DNA from: Caldifarciminota bacterium
GTDB taxonomy: Bacteria > Hydrothermota > Hydrothermia > B15-G9 > WFZT01
Reading direction: 5' to 3'
Assembly: GCA_026991055.1 (NCBI GenBank)
Contig: JALXCE010000370.1
Location: forward strand, 1 to 9,648
Length of the DNA stretch: 9,648 nucleotides
Of the stretch, positions 1 through 6,480 are shown in pieces. The notes below the pieces were generated by a model. It worked only from the letters and a program-made list of their open reading frames with translations. It ran no database searches and was not told the origin of the DNA. Every line of letters begins with the position of its first letter. Position 1 is the first letter of the stretch. The translations under genes and the position numbers were made by a program.

Positions 1-428
1 TCTCCATACGAGTTACAGGCTCATCAAGGATGATTGACATCGAGGTCGAGACCGGAGGTGAGATTTTAAACAGATACAGGGCTGATGGCGTGATAGTGGC
101 AACCCCTACAGGCTCCACCGCTTACAATCTCGCTGCAGGCGGTCCCATCGTCTATCCCGGTATGAAAGCTATTATCATAACTCCTATTTGTGCACACACG
201 TTGTCTGTGCGGCCAGTAATCCTTCCTTCTAACATATATCTGAAAATCACAACATCCTCTAAGGGTGAGGAAAAAATACTGCTCTCTGCTGACGGACAGC
301 ACGAGGTTCTTCTTGCAAACGGGGAGACTATCGAAATTACCGAGTGTCACAACCGTGTTAAGCTCGTCCGACTGGAAGATACTCCAGGCTTCTTTGAAAT
401 CCTCAGGAAAAAACTCGGCTGGGGATAA
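1..428 (+). CDS. nadK: NAD kinase, C-terminal part (5' end outside window)
   Basis: ATP-dependent (or polyphosphate-dependent) phosphorylation of NAD to NADP in the cytoplasm. The reading frame is open from base 3 to the TAA at 426-428 with no upstream stop, so the ATG at 30 is an internal Met and the true start lies before the window. The visible 140 or so residues hold the family's most conserved block: RYRADGVIVATPTGSTAYNL followed by AAGGPI, which corresponds to the NAD-binding region of the C-terminal beta-sandwich domain. It is followed by ITPICAHTLSVRPVILP, also typical. The N-terminal GGDG kinase motif is not in the window. The stop codon overlaps the recN start (TAATG), and the nadK-recN order is known from several bacterial groups, so the two are probably co-transcribed and translationally coupled. 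The family assignment is secure; only the missing 5' part limits the entry. Confidence 0.95.
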   Translation, partial: SIRVTGSSRMIDIEVETGGEILNRYRADGVIVATPTGSTAYNLAAGGPIVYPGMKAIIITPICAHTLSVRPVILPSNIYLKITTSSKGEEKILLSADGQHEVLLANGETIEITECHNRVKLVRLEDTPGFFEILRKKLGWG

Positions 429-2089
429 TGGGGCTCATTGAACTAACCGTTAAAAACTTCATCCTCGTTGAATCCATCGAGCTCCAATTTGCAGAGGGTC
501 TGAATATTATTACAGGGGAGACAGGAGCCGGTAAATCCCTTCTTGTGGGTGCCATAAATCTCCTTACAGGCGGCAAGGTTGACTGGGATATCGTCTCTGG
601 CACCGAAAAATCTGAGATAATCGGTGTTTTCGAAATCACCACCAGGGCTCGCGAGATTCTGGAAGATATGGGTATCGAATCGGATGAGGAGATCATTATC
701 CGACGGGTACTTAATCCAAATCAGAGGAAGTCACGGTCCTATGTGAACATGATACCTGTTACACAGCAGTTTTTACGTGCACTCACATCTGCTCTCGTTG
801 ACATCCACGGACAGCACGTGCACCAGAGCCTCTTTGATGTATCTACACACCTTCAATACCTTGATAAGTTTGCAGGTAACGAAGAGCTCCGCGAAAGATT
901 AAAAAAAGCCTACAACGAGCTGATGGAGCTCAAGCGCAGATATCAGGCGGAATTAAAAGAGGTAGAGGAAACTGAAAAGGTCCGGGATTTTCTCGAATTT
1001 CAGCTCAAAGAACTTGAAGATGCAGAGCTTAAGATCGGTGAAGAAGAAGAGCTTGAGGAGAGGATAAAAGTTCTCAGCAATCTTGAAACCCTGAGATCAG
1101 GAATATCTGAAGCCATGAAATTTCTTTATGAGGATGACGACTCCGCATATTCAAAACTGACTCATGCCACAGGCATACTCCAGGACCTATCGAGGATAGA
1201 CCAGGAATTCAATAAAGACGTGGAGTCTCTTGAAGAGATTCTCATTGGAGTGGAAGACATATGGCGGCGGCTCCTTGACTACTTTAAAAAACTTGAGTCA
1301 GAACCCGAAGAACTCGACCGACTCATGGCTCGACTTTCAAAGATAAATAGACTGAAGGAAAAGTACAAAACAGACATAAAGGGGCTTTTGAAAATCCTCG
1401 ATGAAACAAAGGAAAAACTAAGCAAGGTAGAAATTCGAGATGAACTTTTAAGAAAACTGAAATCAGAGCTAAATGAAAAGGAAAAAGAGGTGAAGAAGAT
1501 TGCTCTCGAGCTCTCAAAGTCAAGAAAGGATGCCGCGGGAAAATTCGAGAAACTGGTAATGGAAGAACTTGCTGCACTTGGTATGCCACGAGCAGTCTTT
1601 GTTGTTGACTTTAAGGAAAAAGAAATCGATGAGACCGGGATGGATGAGGTGGAATTTTTGATCACAACCAACCCCGGCGAGTCTCCGAGACCTATAAGAA
1701 AAATAGCCTCCGGTGGTGAGCTCTCGAGAGTTATGCTTGCACTTAAAACTGTTCTTTCAGACATTGACGACATCCCTACCCTGATTTTCGATGAAATTGA
1801 CGTAGGGATCGGGGGTAGAATTGCAGAGGTCGTTGGGAAGAAGCTAAAAGCCATATCTGAGAGAAGACAGGTAATTGCAATAACCCACCTGCCGCAGATA
1901 GCAGTTTATGGGGATAAGCACTTTGTCGTTGAAAAAGAGAGTATTGGAGATAAGACAGTGACTCACGTGCGGGAGGTTAAAGGCGATGAGCGTGTAAGGG
2001 AAATTGCCCGCATGCTCGCAGGGGAGAAGATCACCGAGAGCTCCATCAACCATGCTCTGGAACTCCTCAAATCCGCCGGAACAGTTTAA
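428..2089 (+). CDS. recN: DNA repair ATPase RecN (SMC-like)
   Basis: Cytoplasmic SMC-family ATPase that acts early in recombinational repair of double-strand breaks, holding DNA ends and helping RecA. The 553-residue length is typical of the family. N-terminal head: Walker A GETGAGKS at residues 30-37, followed by a DIHGQHVHQSLFD segment near 122-134. The middle (about 150-370) is Lys/Glu-rich heptad sequence forming two arms of an antiparallel coiled coil. C-terminal head: ABC signature ASGGELSR at 427-434, Walker B ending in FDEIDVGIGG with D455-E456, and the switch His at H487 in THLPQIA. All ATPase motifs are present, so it should be active. The start is fixed by the TAATG overlap with nadK; only a weak purine stretch precedes it, so translation probably depends on coupling. 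I see no clear LexA-type operator, because any promoter would lie upstream of nadK and outside the window. Confidence 0.97.
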   Translation: MGLIELTVKNFILVESIELQFAEGLNIITGETGAGKSLLVGAINLLTGGKVDWDIVSGTEKSEIIGVFEITTRAREILEDMGIESDEEIIIRRVLNPNQRKSRSYVNMIPVTQQFLRALTSALVDIHGQHVHQSLFDVSTHLQYLDKFAGNEELRERLKKAYNELMELKRRYQAELKEVEETEKVRDFLEFQLKELEDAELKIGEEEELEERIKVLSNLETLRSGISEAMKFLYEDDDSAYSKLTHATGILQDLSRIDQEFNKDVESLEEILIGVEDIWRRLLDYFKKLESEPEELDRLMARLSKINRLKEKYKTDIKGLLKILDETKEKLSKVEIRDELLRKLKSELNEKEKEVKKIALELSKSRKDAAGKFEKLVMEELAALGMPRAVFVVDFKEKEIDETGMDEVEFLITTNPGESPRPIRKIASGGELSRVMLALKTVLSDIDDIPTLIFDEIDVGIGGRIAEVVGKKLKAISERRQVIAITHLPQIAVYGDKHFVVEKESIGDKTVTHVREVKGDERVREIARMLAGEKITESSINHALELLKSAGTV

Positions 2090-2400
2090 TCCCCATCCTA
2101 TCGACCATTTTTTATGGAGCCACTTCAAAAAATAGCCTTAACCTTTTCTTCACGAGTGGATTTTGCGTCGCAGTGTATAAAAATTGGGAGATGCAAGGCC
2201 ATTTTAAGCGAAACTCCCCCTTCCAGGCCTTCCCCGCTTTGTGCGGATGCAAGATGTTTCTTTTGTGATTTTTTAACACTCGCTTCGCAAGTACTATGAA
2301 ATACACTAATAAGCTTTCCTTCACATGTTGCGTATAAACTACTCTCAGGCTACGAAAGAAAAATTATCTGCTCTCAAAATGCAATTTCCCATATAAACTA
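2090..2400. other. Gene-free stretch after recN, no recognised content
   Basis: About 310 bp of mostly AT-rich sequence with no supported gene and no clear intrinsic terminator for recN. Short ORFs on both strands (2114-2299 plus, 2112-2324 minus) have no Shine-Dalgarno and no recognisable protein features. The only internal structures I see are a direct repeat of GATGCAAG (2190-2197 and 2246-2253) and a weak imperfect hairpin around 2279-2293 (ACTCGC/GCAAGT with one mismatch). It could be a decayed gene or the left part of a dispersed intergenic repeat. Confidence 0.4.
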
Positions 2401-2406
2401 AATCTT

Positions 2407-2439
2407 CCTCTCCCCCGCATAAATACTTGCGGGGAGAGG
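2407..2439. repeat. GC-rich hairpin, left part of an inverted-repeat element
   Basis: The stem pairs CCTCTCCCCCGC (2407-2418) with GCGGGGAGAGG (2429-2439): 11 base pairs with one bulged C, and a 10-nt AT-rich loop. No T tract follows directly, so it does not look like a normal intrinsic terminator. Sequences of the form CCTCTCCCC...GGGGAGAGG next to GTGAGGGG resemble palindromic intergenic repeats seen in several bacterial genomes; membership in such a family is my inference. Confidence 0.65.
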
Positions 2440-2443
2440 TCAG

Positions 2444-2534
2444 GTGAGGGGCTACATCTTGAATTTTTAAGTACCCTGCAAGTCTTAACTTCGTCTCTGC
2501 TGGTTTAAGCAAGAATGGTACTCTATCCCCTCAC
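2444..2534. repeat. Nested inverted repeat, possible dispersed element or structured RNA
   Basis: Three inverted repeats lie one inside another: GTGAGGGG at 2444-2451 with CCCCTCAC at 2527-2534 (8 bp, perfect); GTACC at 2471-2475 with GGTAC at 2517-2521; and CTTAAC at 2484-2489 with GTTTAAG at 2503-2509 (6 bp with one bulge). A single RNA or cruciform arm could use all three. Together with the hairpin just upstream the structured unit covers 2407-2534. It lies between recN and the promoter of the ChrB-like gene. It may be a small REP/MITE-like repeat; no coding sequence is seen in it. Confidence 0.5.
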
Positions 2535-2553
2535 TTTGGGTAGGGGGTGGAAT

Positions 2554-2592
2554 GGTCTCCCGACATTATTTCGGACACCCTCTCACAGGTGT
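2554..2592. promoter_or_regulatory. Dyad sequences before the ChrB-like gene, candidate operator
   Basis: Two overlapping dyads lie directly upstream of a TATAAT box. One is an imperfect hairpin at 2554-2579: GGT...ACC outside and CCGA (2560-2563) with TCGG (2571-2574) inside, loop of 7. The other is ACACC (2575-2579) with GGTGT (2588-2592), spaced by 8, which runs into the -10 box. Their position over the -35/-10 region would suit a repressor site, but no regulator gene is visible and the match may be chance. Confidence 0.3.
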
Positions 2593-2597
2593 ATAAT
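2569..2597 (+). promoter_or_regulatory. Candidate promoter of the ChrB-like gene
   Basis: A perfect -10 box TATAAT lies at 2592-2597. The -35 region is poor (TTTCGG at 2569-2574 with a 17-bp spacer). Transcription would begin near 2604, giving a leader of about 17 nt that consists mostly of the Shine-Dalgarno AAGGAGG (2605-2611). The ATG is at 2621. The weak -35 suggests either an activator or a different transcription start further upstream. Confidence 0.45.
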
Positions 2598-2620
2598 TTT
2601 CCAAAAGGAGGTTTTTAAAA

Positions 2621-3046
2621 ATGAAGTGGGTTACAAGAGAATATGTTCATGTAGACAGGGTTGCCTGTCCCTGGCTGATAAAAAGGTTTATTGACCCAGA
2701 TGCAGAATTTGTATTCGTCCCGAGAGACACAGACCCATCAACCATAAAAGATGGTATTCCCTTCGATTTTAAGGGAGTTGAGCTTGGCCATCACGGAGAC
2801 AAATGTTCATTCGACGCCTTTATAGAAAAGTATAAGCTGGATGACCCTGCCCTTAAAAAGATTCAGCAAATTGTAAGAGAGGCTGATACCCATGTGGAAA
2901 ATCCGTCACCGCTTGCAGTTGCTTTGAGGGTCCTTGCAAAGGGCTACAGATTGATGTGTAAGGACGATTACGAGACACTGGAAAAGGAGTTTCCACTGTA
3001 CGATGCTCTATATGCCTATTTTAAGCATCAACTGGAGGAAGGCTGA
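2621..3046 (+). CDS. Orphan ChrB C-terminal-domain protein
   Basis: Small 141-residue soluble protein that matches, essentially along its whole length, the domain found at the C terminus of chromate-resistance regulator ChrB. The diagnostic start WVTREYVHVDRVACPWLIKR is followed by FIDPDAEFVFVP. Candidate metal or redox residues are Cys16, His57-His58, Cys62 (GHHGDKCSFD) and His91 (READTHVENP); that they act together is inference. In known chr operons ChrB controls the chromate exporter ChrA, but no chrA is in the window and the N-terminal ChrB region is absent, so a chromate role should not be assumed. Single-domain relatives exist as uncharacterised proteins. The start is set by a strong AAGGAGG about 9 nt before the ATG. 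Its end overlaps the convergent accA end by 19 bp. Confidence 0.85.
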   Translation: MKWVTREYVHVDRVACPWLIKRFIDPDAEFVFVPRDTDPSTIKDGIPFDFKGVELGHHGDKCSFDAFIEKYKLDDPALKKIQQIVREADTHVENPSPLAVALRVLAKGYRLMCKDDYETLEKEFPLYDALYAYFKHQLEEG

Positions 3047-3999
3047 GGAATCTCGATATACTTCCCAATCCTGACGTACTTTTCTCTTCTCCTAGCGATA
3101 AGCTCGTCAGGAGAGAGAGCCATCAGCTCTGGTAATGTGTTTCTGATTTGCCTTTTGATTTGCTCAGCAGTCCACTCAGGATCGTTGTGAGCACCACCTA
3201 AAGGCTCCTCAATGATGCCGTCAATAATGTCAAATGAATAGAGGTCCTGAGCTGTAAGTTTAAGGGCCTCAGCCGCCCTTGGTGCCTCTTTACCATCACG
3301 CCAGAGTATTGAGGCACATCCCTCAGGGGAGATGACTGAATAGATAGTGTATTTTAGGGCATAGACCCGGTCTCCAAGGGCAATGGCAAGTGCCCCACCA
3401 GACCCTCCTTCTCCGATAATCACTGTGATGAGTGGTGTCTTGAGTGAAAGCATTACCTTAAGATTCTCTGCAATTGCGAATGCCTGCCCCCTCTCCTCTG
3501 CACCCACACCGGGATATGCTCCCGGGGTATCAACAAAGGTTAAAACCGGGAGGCCAAATTTCTCAGCCATCAGCATCAGCCTCTTGGCCTTTCTATACCC
3601 CTCGGGATGAGGCATTCCAAAGTTTCTGTAAATCTTCTCCTTGGTGTCCCTTCCTTTCTCCTGTCCAATCACCATCACGCGGTGATTCTCGAAAGTGGCA
3701 AGTCCGGCAACAATCGAAGGATCATCACGGAAATTCCTGTCACCGTGAAGCTCAATGAAATCCTTGAAAAGCAGGTGAATATAATCAATAAAATGCGGTC
3801 TGTCAGGGTGCCTTGCAATTTGAACAATCTGCCAGCGGGTGAGATTTTTATAAACTTTTTCCTTAAGCCGTTTTGCACGCTCCTCAAGTTCCTTAATCTC
3901 CCGCTCAAGCTCGGGAGACTCCTTCACCTTCTCCTTCAGCTCGTTGATCTTTTTCTCCACCTCGTATATAGGCCTTTCAAAATCGAGCAACCTTCTCAT
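3028..3999 (-). CDS. accA: Acetyl-CoA carboxylase carboxyltransferase, alpha subunit
   Basis: Alpha subunit of the carboxyltransferase that moves CO2 from carboxybiotin to acetyl-CoA, giving malonyl-CoA for fatty-acid synthesis; it works as a heterotetramer with AccD in the cytoplasm. The 323 residues are close to the usual length (about 320). The N-terminal MRRLLDFERPIYEVEKKINE helix is typical, then come ARHPDRPHFIDYI, the FVDTPGAYPGVGAEERGQA segment (residues 155-173), GEGGSGGALAIALGD (196-210; glycines of the oxyanion/CoA site) and ISPEGCASILWRD. The start ATG overlaps the upstream gene's stop (ATGA, 3996-3999) and has no clear Shine-Dalgarno, so it is probably translated by coupling. No accD or other acc gene is in the window. 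It is the last gene of the minus-strand block; I see no terminator before the convergent ChrB-like gene. Confidence 0.97.
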   Translation of the reverse strand: MRRLLDFERPIYEVEKKINELKEKVKESPELEREIKELEERAKRLKEKVYKNLTRWQIVQIARHPDRPHFIDYIHLLFKDFIELHGDRNFRDDPSIVAGLATFENHRVMVIGQEKGRDTKEKIYRNFGMPHPEGYRKAKRLMLMAEKFGLPVLTFVDTPGAYPGVGAEERGQAFAIAENLKVMLSLKTPLITVIIGEGGSGGALAIALGDRVYALKYTIYSVISPEGCASILWRDGKEAPRAAEALKLTAQDLYSFDIIDGIIEEPLGGAHNDPEWTAEQIKRQIRNTLPELMALSPDELIARRREKYVRIGKYIEIPQPSSS

Positions 4000-4847
4000 A
4001 GCACAAGCTCTAAATTGACTGTTTTAACAGTACCAAGCCCCTTATTGATGGGCCTGAATCCAGCCATAACCTTGATAAAGGATTTTCTTGCTTCAATGGA
4101 TAAAAGAAGCGGTGAAAACTCGTTGCCAAACTCATAACCTCCACCAATCCTCAAGAAGTCTTTGACAGAGTAACTTGCTCTAACTAAAAGTCTCGTATCG
4201 CCCGCCTTAAGATCACTCAGTGCCCTGTCGTATGACAGAACTTTTGAAACATTTGCGGATAGCCCGATTCCCTTGAGCGAATAGGATATTCCTAAATTTG
4301 CGAATATTGGCGCCCGGTAGGTAAGCTCGGAGAATCCCGTTTTAAACCCCAGATTTTCCACAGAGAGCCCAACAGTAAGAGGTTTAAACCTGGCAGGCAT
4401 ATACAATAGACCGCTTGTGAGATAAAAGGCATGAGTTGAGCTATACAGGATGGTCTCGGAGAAGTATTGAATGGCAAAGCCTAACATCATTTCAGGATCT
4501 ACTCTGAAACTCCTTCCGAGCTTTAGCTCATAGGCATAAGGGGTAAAATAGGACCTCGAATTATCATCGGGTGTATTGCCGTGGTATTCGAATTCCCCGA
4601 ATCTGTAATAGTTCACAGCAAATCCCCATTTATTCCAGTTGAACTGAAATGTGGATATCCCCGCATCTGATATCCAGCCCTTTGTAGCAAAGAGAAACGA
4701 ACGTTTGGCTGTTAACCCAGCGGGGTTTCTGTTGATCGCTGCCACACCTGTATCTGTAGCAGTTGGAACCGTGTAATAAGGCTCGACATTAAGAAAGTCG
4801 TAAGCCGGAGCGATACTGATAAATAGAGAAAGCAAAAGCCCTGTCAT
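3996..4847 (-). CDS. PorV/PorQ-like outer-membrane beta-barrel protein
   Basis: About 283 residues. A short signal peptide (MTGLLLSLFISIAPA, likely cleaved after Ala15) is followed by AAINRNPAGL (36-45), the NPAG block common near the N terminus of PorV/PorQ-type and UPF0164-type barrels. The rest alternates short amphipathic beta strands ending in aromatic residues (for example KWGFAVNYYRFGEF, MMLGFAIQYFSETI, LRIGGGYEFG) and ends NLELVL, as outer-membrane barrels do. In Bacteroidetes PorV is a shuttle of the type IX secretion system, but many homologues in other phyla have no known role, and nothing here shows a T9SS. I chose the ATG at 4847, not the TTG at 4850: it sits 5 nt from AGGAGG (4858-4853), whereas the TTG would be only 2 nt away. 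That Shine-Dalgarno overlaps the parB stop (TAGGAGG). The stop overlaps the accA start. Confidence 0.72.
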   Translation of the reverse strand: MTGLLLSLFISIAPAYDFLNVEPYYTVPTATDTGVAAINRNPAGLTAKRSFLFATKGWISDAGISTFQFNWNKWGFAVNYYRFGEFEYHGNTPDDNSRSYFTPYAYELKLGRSFRVDPEMMLGFAIQYFSETILYSSTHAFYLTSGLLYMPARFKPLTVGLSVENLGFKTGFSELTYRAPIFANLGISYSLKGIGLSANVSKVLSYDRALSDLKAGDTRLLVRASYSVKDFLRIGGGYEFGNEFSPLLLSIEARKSFIKVMAGFRPINKGLGTVKTVNLELVL

Positions 4848-4852
4848 CAAAA

Positions 4853-4859
4853 CCTCCTA
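4853..4859 (-). promoter_or_regulatory. Shine-Dalgarno overlapping the parB stop codon
   Basis: On the minus strand the seven bases TAGGAGG contain both the parB stop codon TAG (4859-4857) and the AGGAGG ribosome-binding site for the barrel gene, 5 nt before its ATG. This supports re-initiation after parB and decides the barrel gene's start codon. Confidence 0.8.
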
Positions 4860-5702
4860 AAATTCAATCTCCTCACCAATGAGACCCTGGATGAACTTCT
4901 TGAGCTCATCCCTGTTTTTAAACTCAATGCTCAATTTCGTCTTACCCCTGGGCGATAGATTCACCCTGACTCTGTATTTCAACCTGTCAGTGAGGAGTTT
5001 TGAAATAATACGGGAAATCTCCCGATCTTTTGAGTCTCCTTTTTCAGATTTTGACCTTCTTTTCTTGACCAGCTCTTCCACCTGCCTTGCACTAAGTCCC
5101 CTTTCCACAACCACCTTCGCAATCTCTGTTTGAATCTCTTTCGGTAATCCTATGAGGGGTCTTGCCTGTCCCTCGGTGAGCTTTCCCTCGTGTATGAGCT
5201 TCTGCACTTCTTCGTCCAACTGCAGGAGTCTCAGGGTATTTGCCACTGCTGATCTGCTGCGGCCAATCTTTTTGGCAATCTCCTCCTGTGTGAGTTTAAA
5301 CCTTTCTTTTAGGAGCTGGTAGCCTTTAGCAAGTTCAATTGGATTCAGGTCTTTTCGGTCGAGATTTTCCACAAGTGCAATCTCAAGAGCTCCGTTGTCA
5401 TCAATATCAATCACCCGGGCTGGAATTTTTTCTAATCCTGCAACCTTTGCGGCGCGCCAACGTCTCTCTCCGGCCACAAGCTGGTACTTTCCATCAATCT
5501 TTCTAACTATTACAGGCTGAAGCACACCGCGTTTCTTAATGGACTCGGCAAGAGAATTGATCTCTTCGTCACTGAATGCTATTCTTGGCTGTAATGGATT
5601 GGGCTCAATCTCGTCTATACCAATGAGGAGGATTTCCTCGGTATTAACCAGCTCATTTGAAATGAGGGCATCAAGCCCTCTACCCAGCACTTTCTTTCCC
5701 AT
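4857..5702 (-). CDS. parB: Chromosome partitioning protein ParB (CTPase clamp)
   Basis: ParB binds parS, loads as a CTP-dependent sliding clamp, spreads along DNA and stimulates ParA to segregate origins. The 281-residue protein shows all expected parts. The N-terminal KKVLGRGLDALI (residues 3-14) is the ParA-contacting peptide with its conserved Arg. EPNPLQPR is at 33-40, and the CTP-binding motif GERRWRAA at 78-85. ENLDRKDLNPIE lies at 112-123. A helix-turn-helix spans about 137-159 (LTQEEIAKKIGRSRSAVANT) for parS recognition. A basic linker KKRRSKSEKGDS precedes the C-terminal dimerisation domain. The start ATG has AAGGAG 7 nt upstream, inside the 3' end of parA; the two genes overlap by 23 bp in different frames. 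The matching parS site is about 0.8 kb upstream, at the end of rsmG. Confidence 0.96.
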   Translation of the reverse strand: MGKKVLGRGLDALISNELVNTEEILLIGIDEIEPNPLQPRIAFSDEEINSLAESIKKRGVLQPVIVRKIDGKYQLVAGERRWRAAKVAGLEKIPARVIDIDDNGALEIALVENLDRKDLNPIELAKGYQLLKERFKLTQEEIAKKIGRSRSAVANTLRLLQLDEEVQKLIHEGKLTEGQARPLIGLPKEIQTEIAKVVVERGLSARQVEELVKKRRSKSEKGDSKDREISRIISKLLTDRLKYRVRVNLSPRGKTKLSIEFKNRDELKKFIQGLIGEEIEF

Positions 5703-6444
5703 TTAAAAACTCCTTTGCAAGGTTTAGATAATCAAGCGCTCCCTGGGAATTGGGAGCGTAAATTCCAACAGGCTTGCCAAAACTCGGGGACTCTGCAATG
5801 CGGACACTTCTGTGAATCACACTTTTATAGACCTTTCTGTCAAAAAATCTCCGAACTTCATTCTCCACCTGACTGGTGAGATTCAAACGCCTATCATACA
5901 TGGTTAGGAGGAATCCTTCGATTTTCAGTTCCGGATTATAGGCCTGCTTGATCTTCTTCAGGGTCCTGAGAAGCTGGCCCAATCCTTCAAGGGCGTAATA
6001 TTCGCACTGAACAGGTATGAGTACACTCTTCGCGGCACTGAGGGCAATAACCGTGAGGAGCCCAAGGGAAGGTGGGGTATCTATAAAAATGTAGTCATAA
6101 CCTTCAACATTCCTCAGCTTCCTTCTCAGCGTCTCGTGCCAGTTGGGCCTTTCCCTTAGCTCAACATCGGCTCCCACAAGGTCAGTGGTAGAAGGGACAA
6201 GATAAAGATTATCAAACGGAGCCTGCACAATAGCTTGCTCAACTGTGACATCCGGGTCTATCAAAAGCTCATATGTGGTTAGCTCAACATCACTAACACC
6301 GAATCCACTCGTTGCATTGGCCTGTGGGTCCATATCCACCACAAGCACCTTTTTGCCCAATTTCGCAAGGTAATAGGAGAGATTTATGGCAGTGGTTGTT
6401 TTCCCGACTCCACCCTTCTGGTTGGAAATGGAGATGATTTTCAT
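5680..6444 (-). CDS. parA: Chromosome partitioning ATPase ParA/Soj
   Basis: Small MinD/ParA-type ATPase (254 residues) that binds nucleoid DNA non-specifically as an ATP dimer and is released by ParB, moving origins apart. The deviant Walker A KGGVGKTT (residues 10-17) carries the signature lysine (K10). VVDMDPQANAT (35-45) holds the switch Asp, and FIDTPPSLG (120-128) is the Walker B region. The C-terminal basic patch (VHRSVRIAE-like: HRSVRIAESPSFGKPV) is also typical. It lacks the N-terminal helix-turn-helix of plasmid ParA proteins, so it is the chromosomal type and would not itself bind the operator. No Shine-Dalgarno precedes the ATG; instead a TATAAT ends 7 nt upstream, suggesting a leaderless message. 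It follows rsmG by 32 bp and overlaps parB. Confidence 0.97.
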   Translation of the reverse strand: MKIISISNQKGGVGKTTTAINLSYYLAKLGKKVLVVDMDPQANATSGFGVSDVELTTYELLIDPDVTVEQAIVQAPFDNLYLVPSTTDLVGADVELRERPNWHETLRRKLRNVEGYDYIFIDTPPSLGLLTVIALSAAKSVLIPVQCEYYALEGLGQLLRTLKKIKQAYNPELKIEGFLLTMYDRRLNLTSQVENEVRRFFDRKVYKSVIHRSVRIAESPSFGKPVGIYAPNSQGALDYLNLAKEFLNGKESAG

Positions 6445-6451
6445 GTGGGGA

Positions 6452-6480
6452 ATTATAAAGTGCCGATTTTACCGGTTCAA
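6452..6480 (-). promoter_or_regulatory. parA promoter, leaderless geometry
   Basis: On the minus strand TTGAAC (6480-6475, 4 of 6 consensus bases) is followed after 17 bp by a perfect TATAAT (6457-6452). Only seven bases separate the -10 box from the parA ATG at 6444, so the predicted transcription start falls on or next to the A of the start codon. The -35 box overlaps the rsmG stop codon (6479-6477), and parS begins 8 bp further upstream. Confidence 0.65.

Noticed and set aside
30..428. ATG at 30 as the start of the first gene
   Set aside because: The frame is open to the window edge and the protein matches the interior of NAD kinase, so this Met is internal.
1279..1854. 191-residue Ser/Phe-rich ORF antisense to recN
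   Set aside because: Its low-complexity composition is the expected mirror of Lys/Glu-rich coiled-coil codons on the other strand; no Shine-Dalgarno or family match.
2112..2324. Small ORFs on both strands in the recN downstream region
   Set aside because: No ribosome-binding site, no recognisable domain, and the two strands compete over the same AT-rich sequence.
2407..2439. Hairpin as the recN terminator
   Set aside because: More than 300 bp after the stop codon and not followed by a T tract on either strand; better explained as part of a repeat element.
3607..4137. 176-residue ORF antisense to accA and the barrel gene
   Set aside because: It crosses two well-supported genes in reverse and shows no domain; a shadow frame.
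4650..4658. TGTGGATAT as a DnaA box marking an origin
   Set aside because: A single near-match inside a coding gene, with no cluster and no AT-rich unwinding region beside it.
4848..4850. TTG as the start of the barrel gene
   Set aside because: Only 2 nt from the AGGAGG; the ATG right after it has normal 5-nt spacing.
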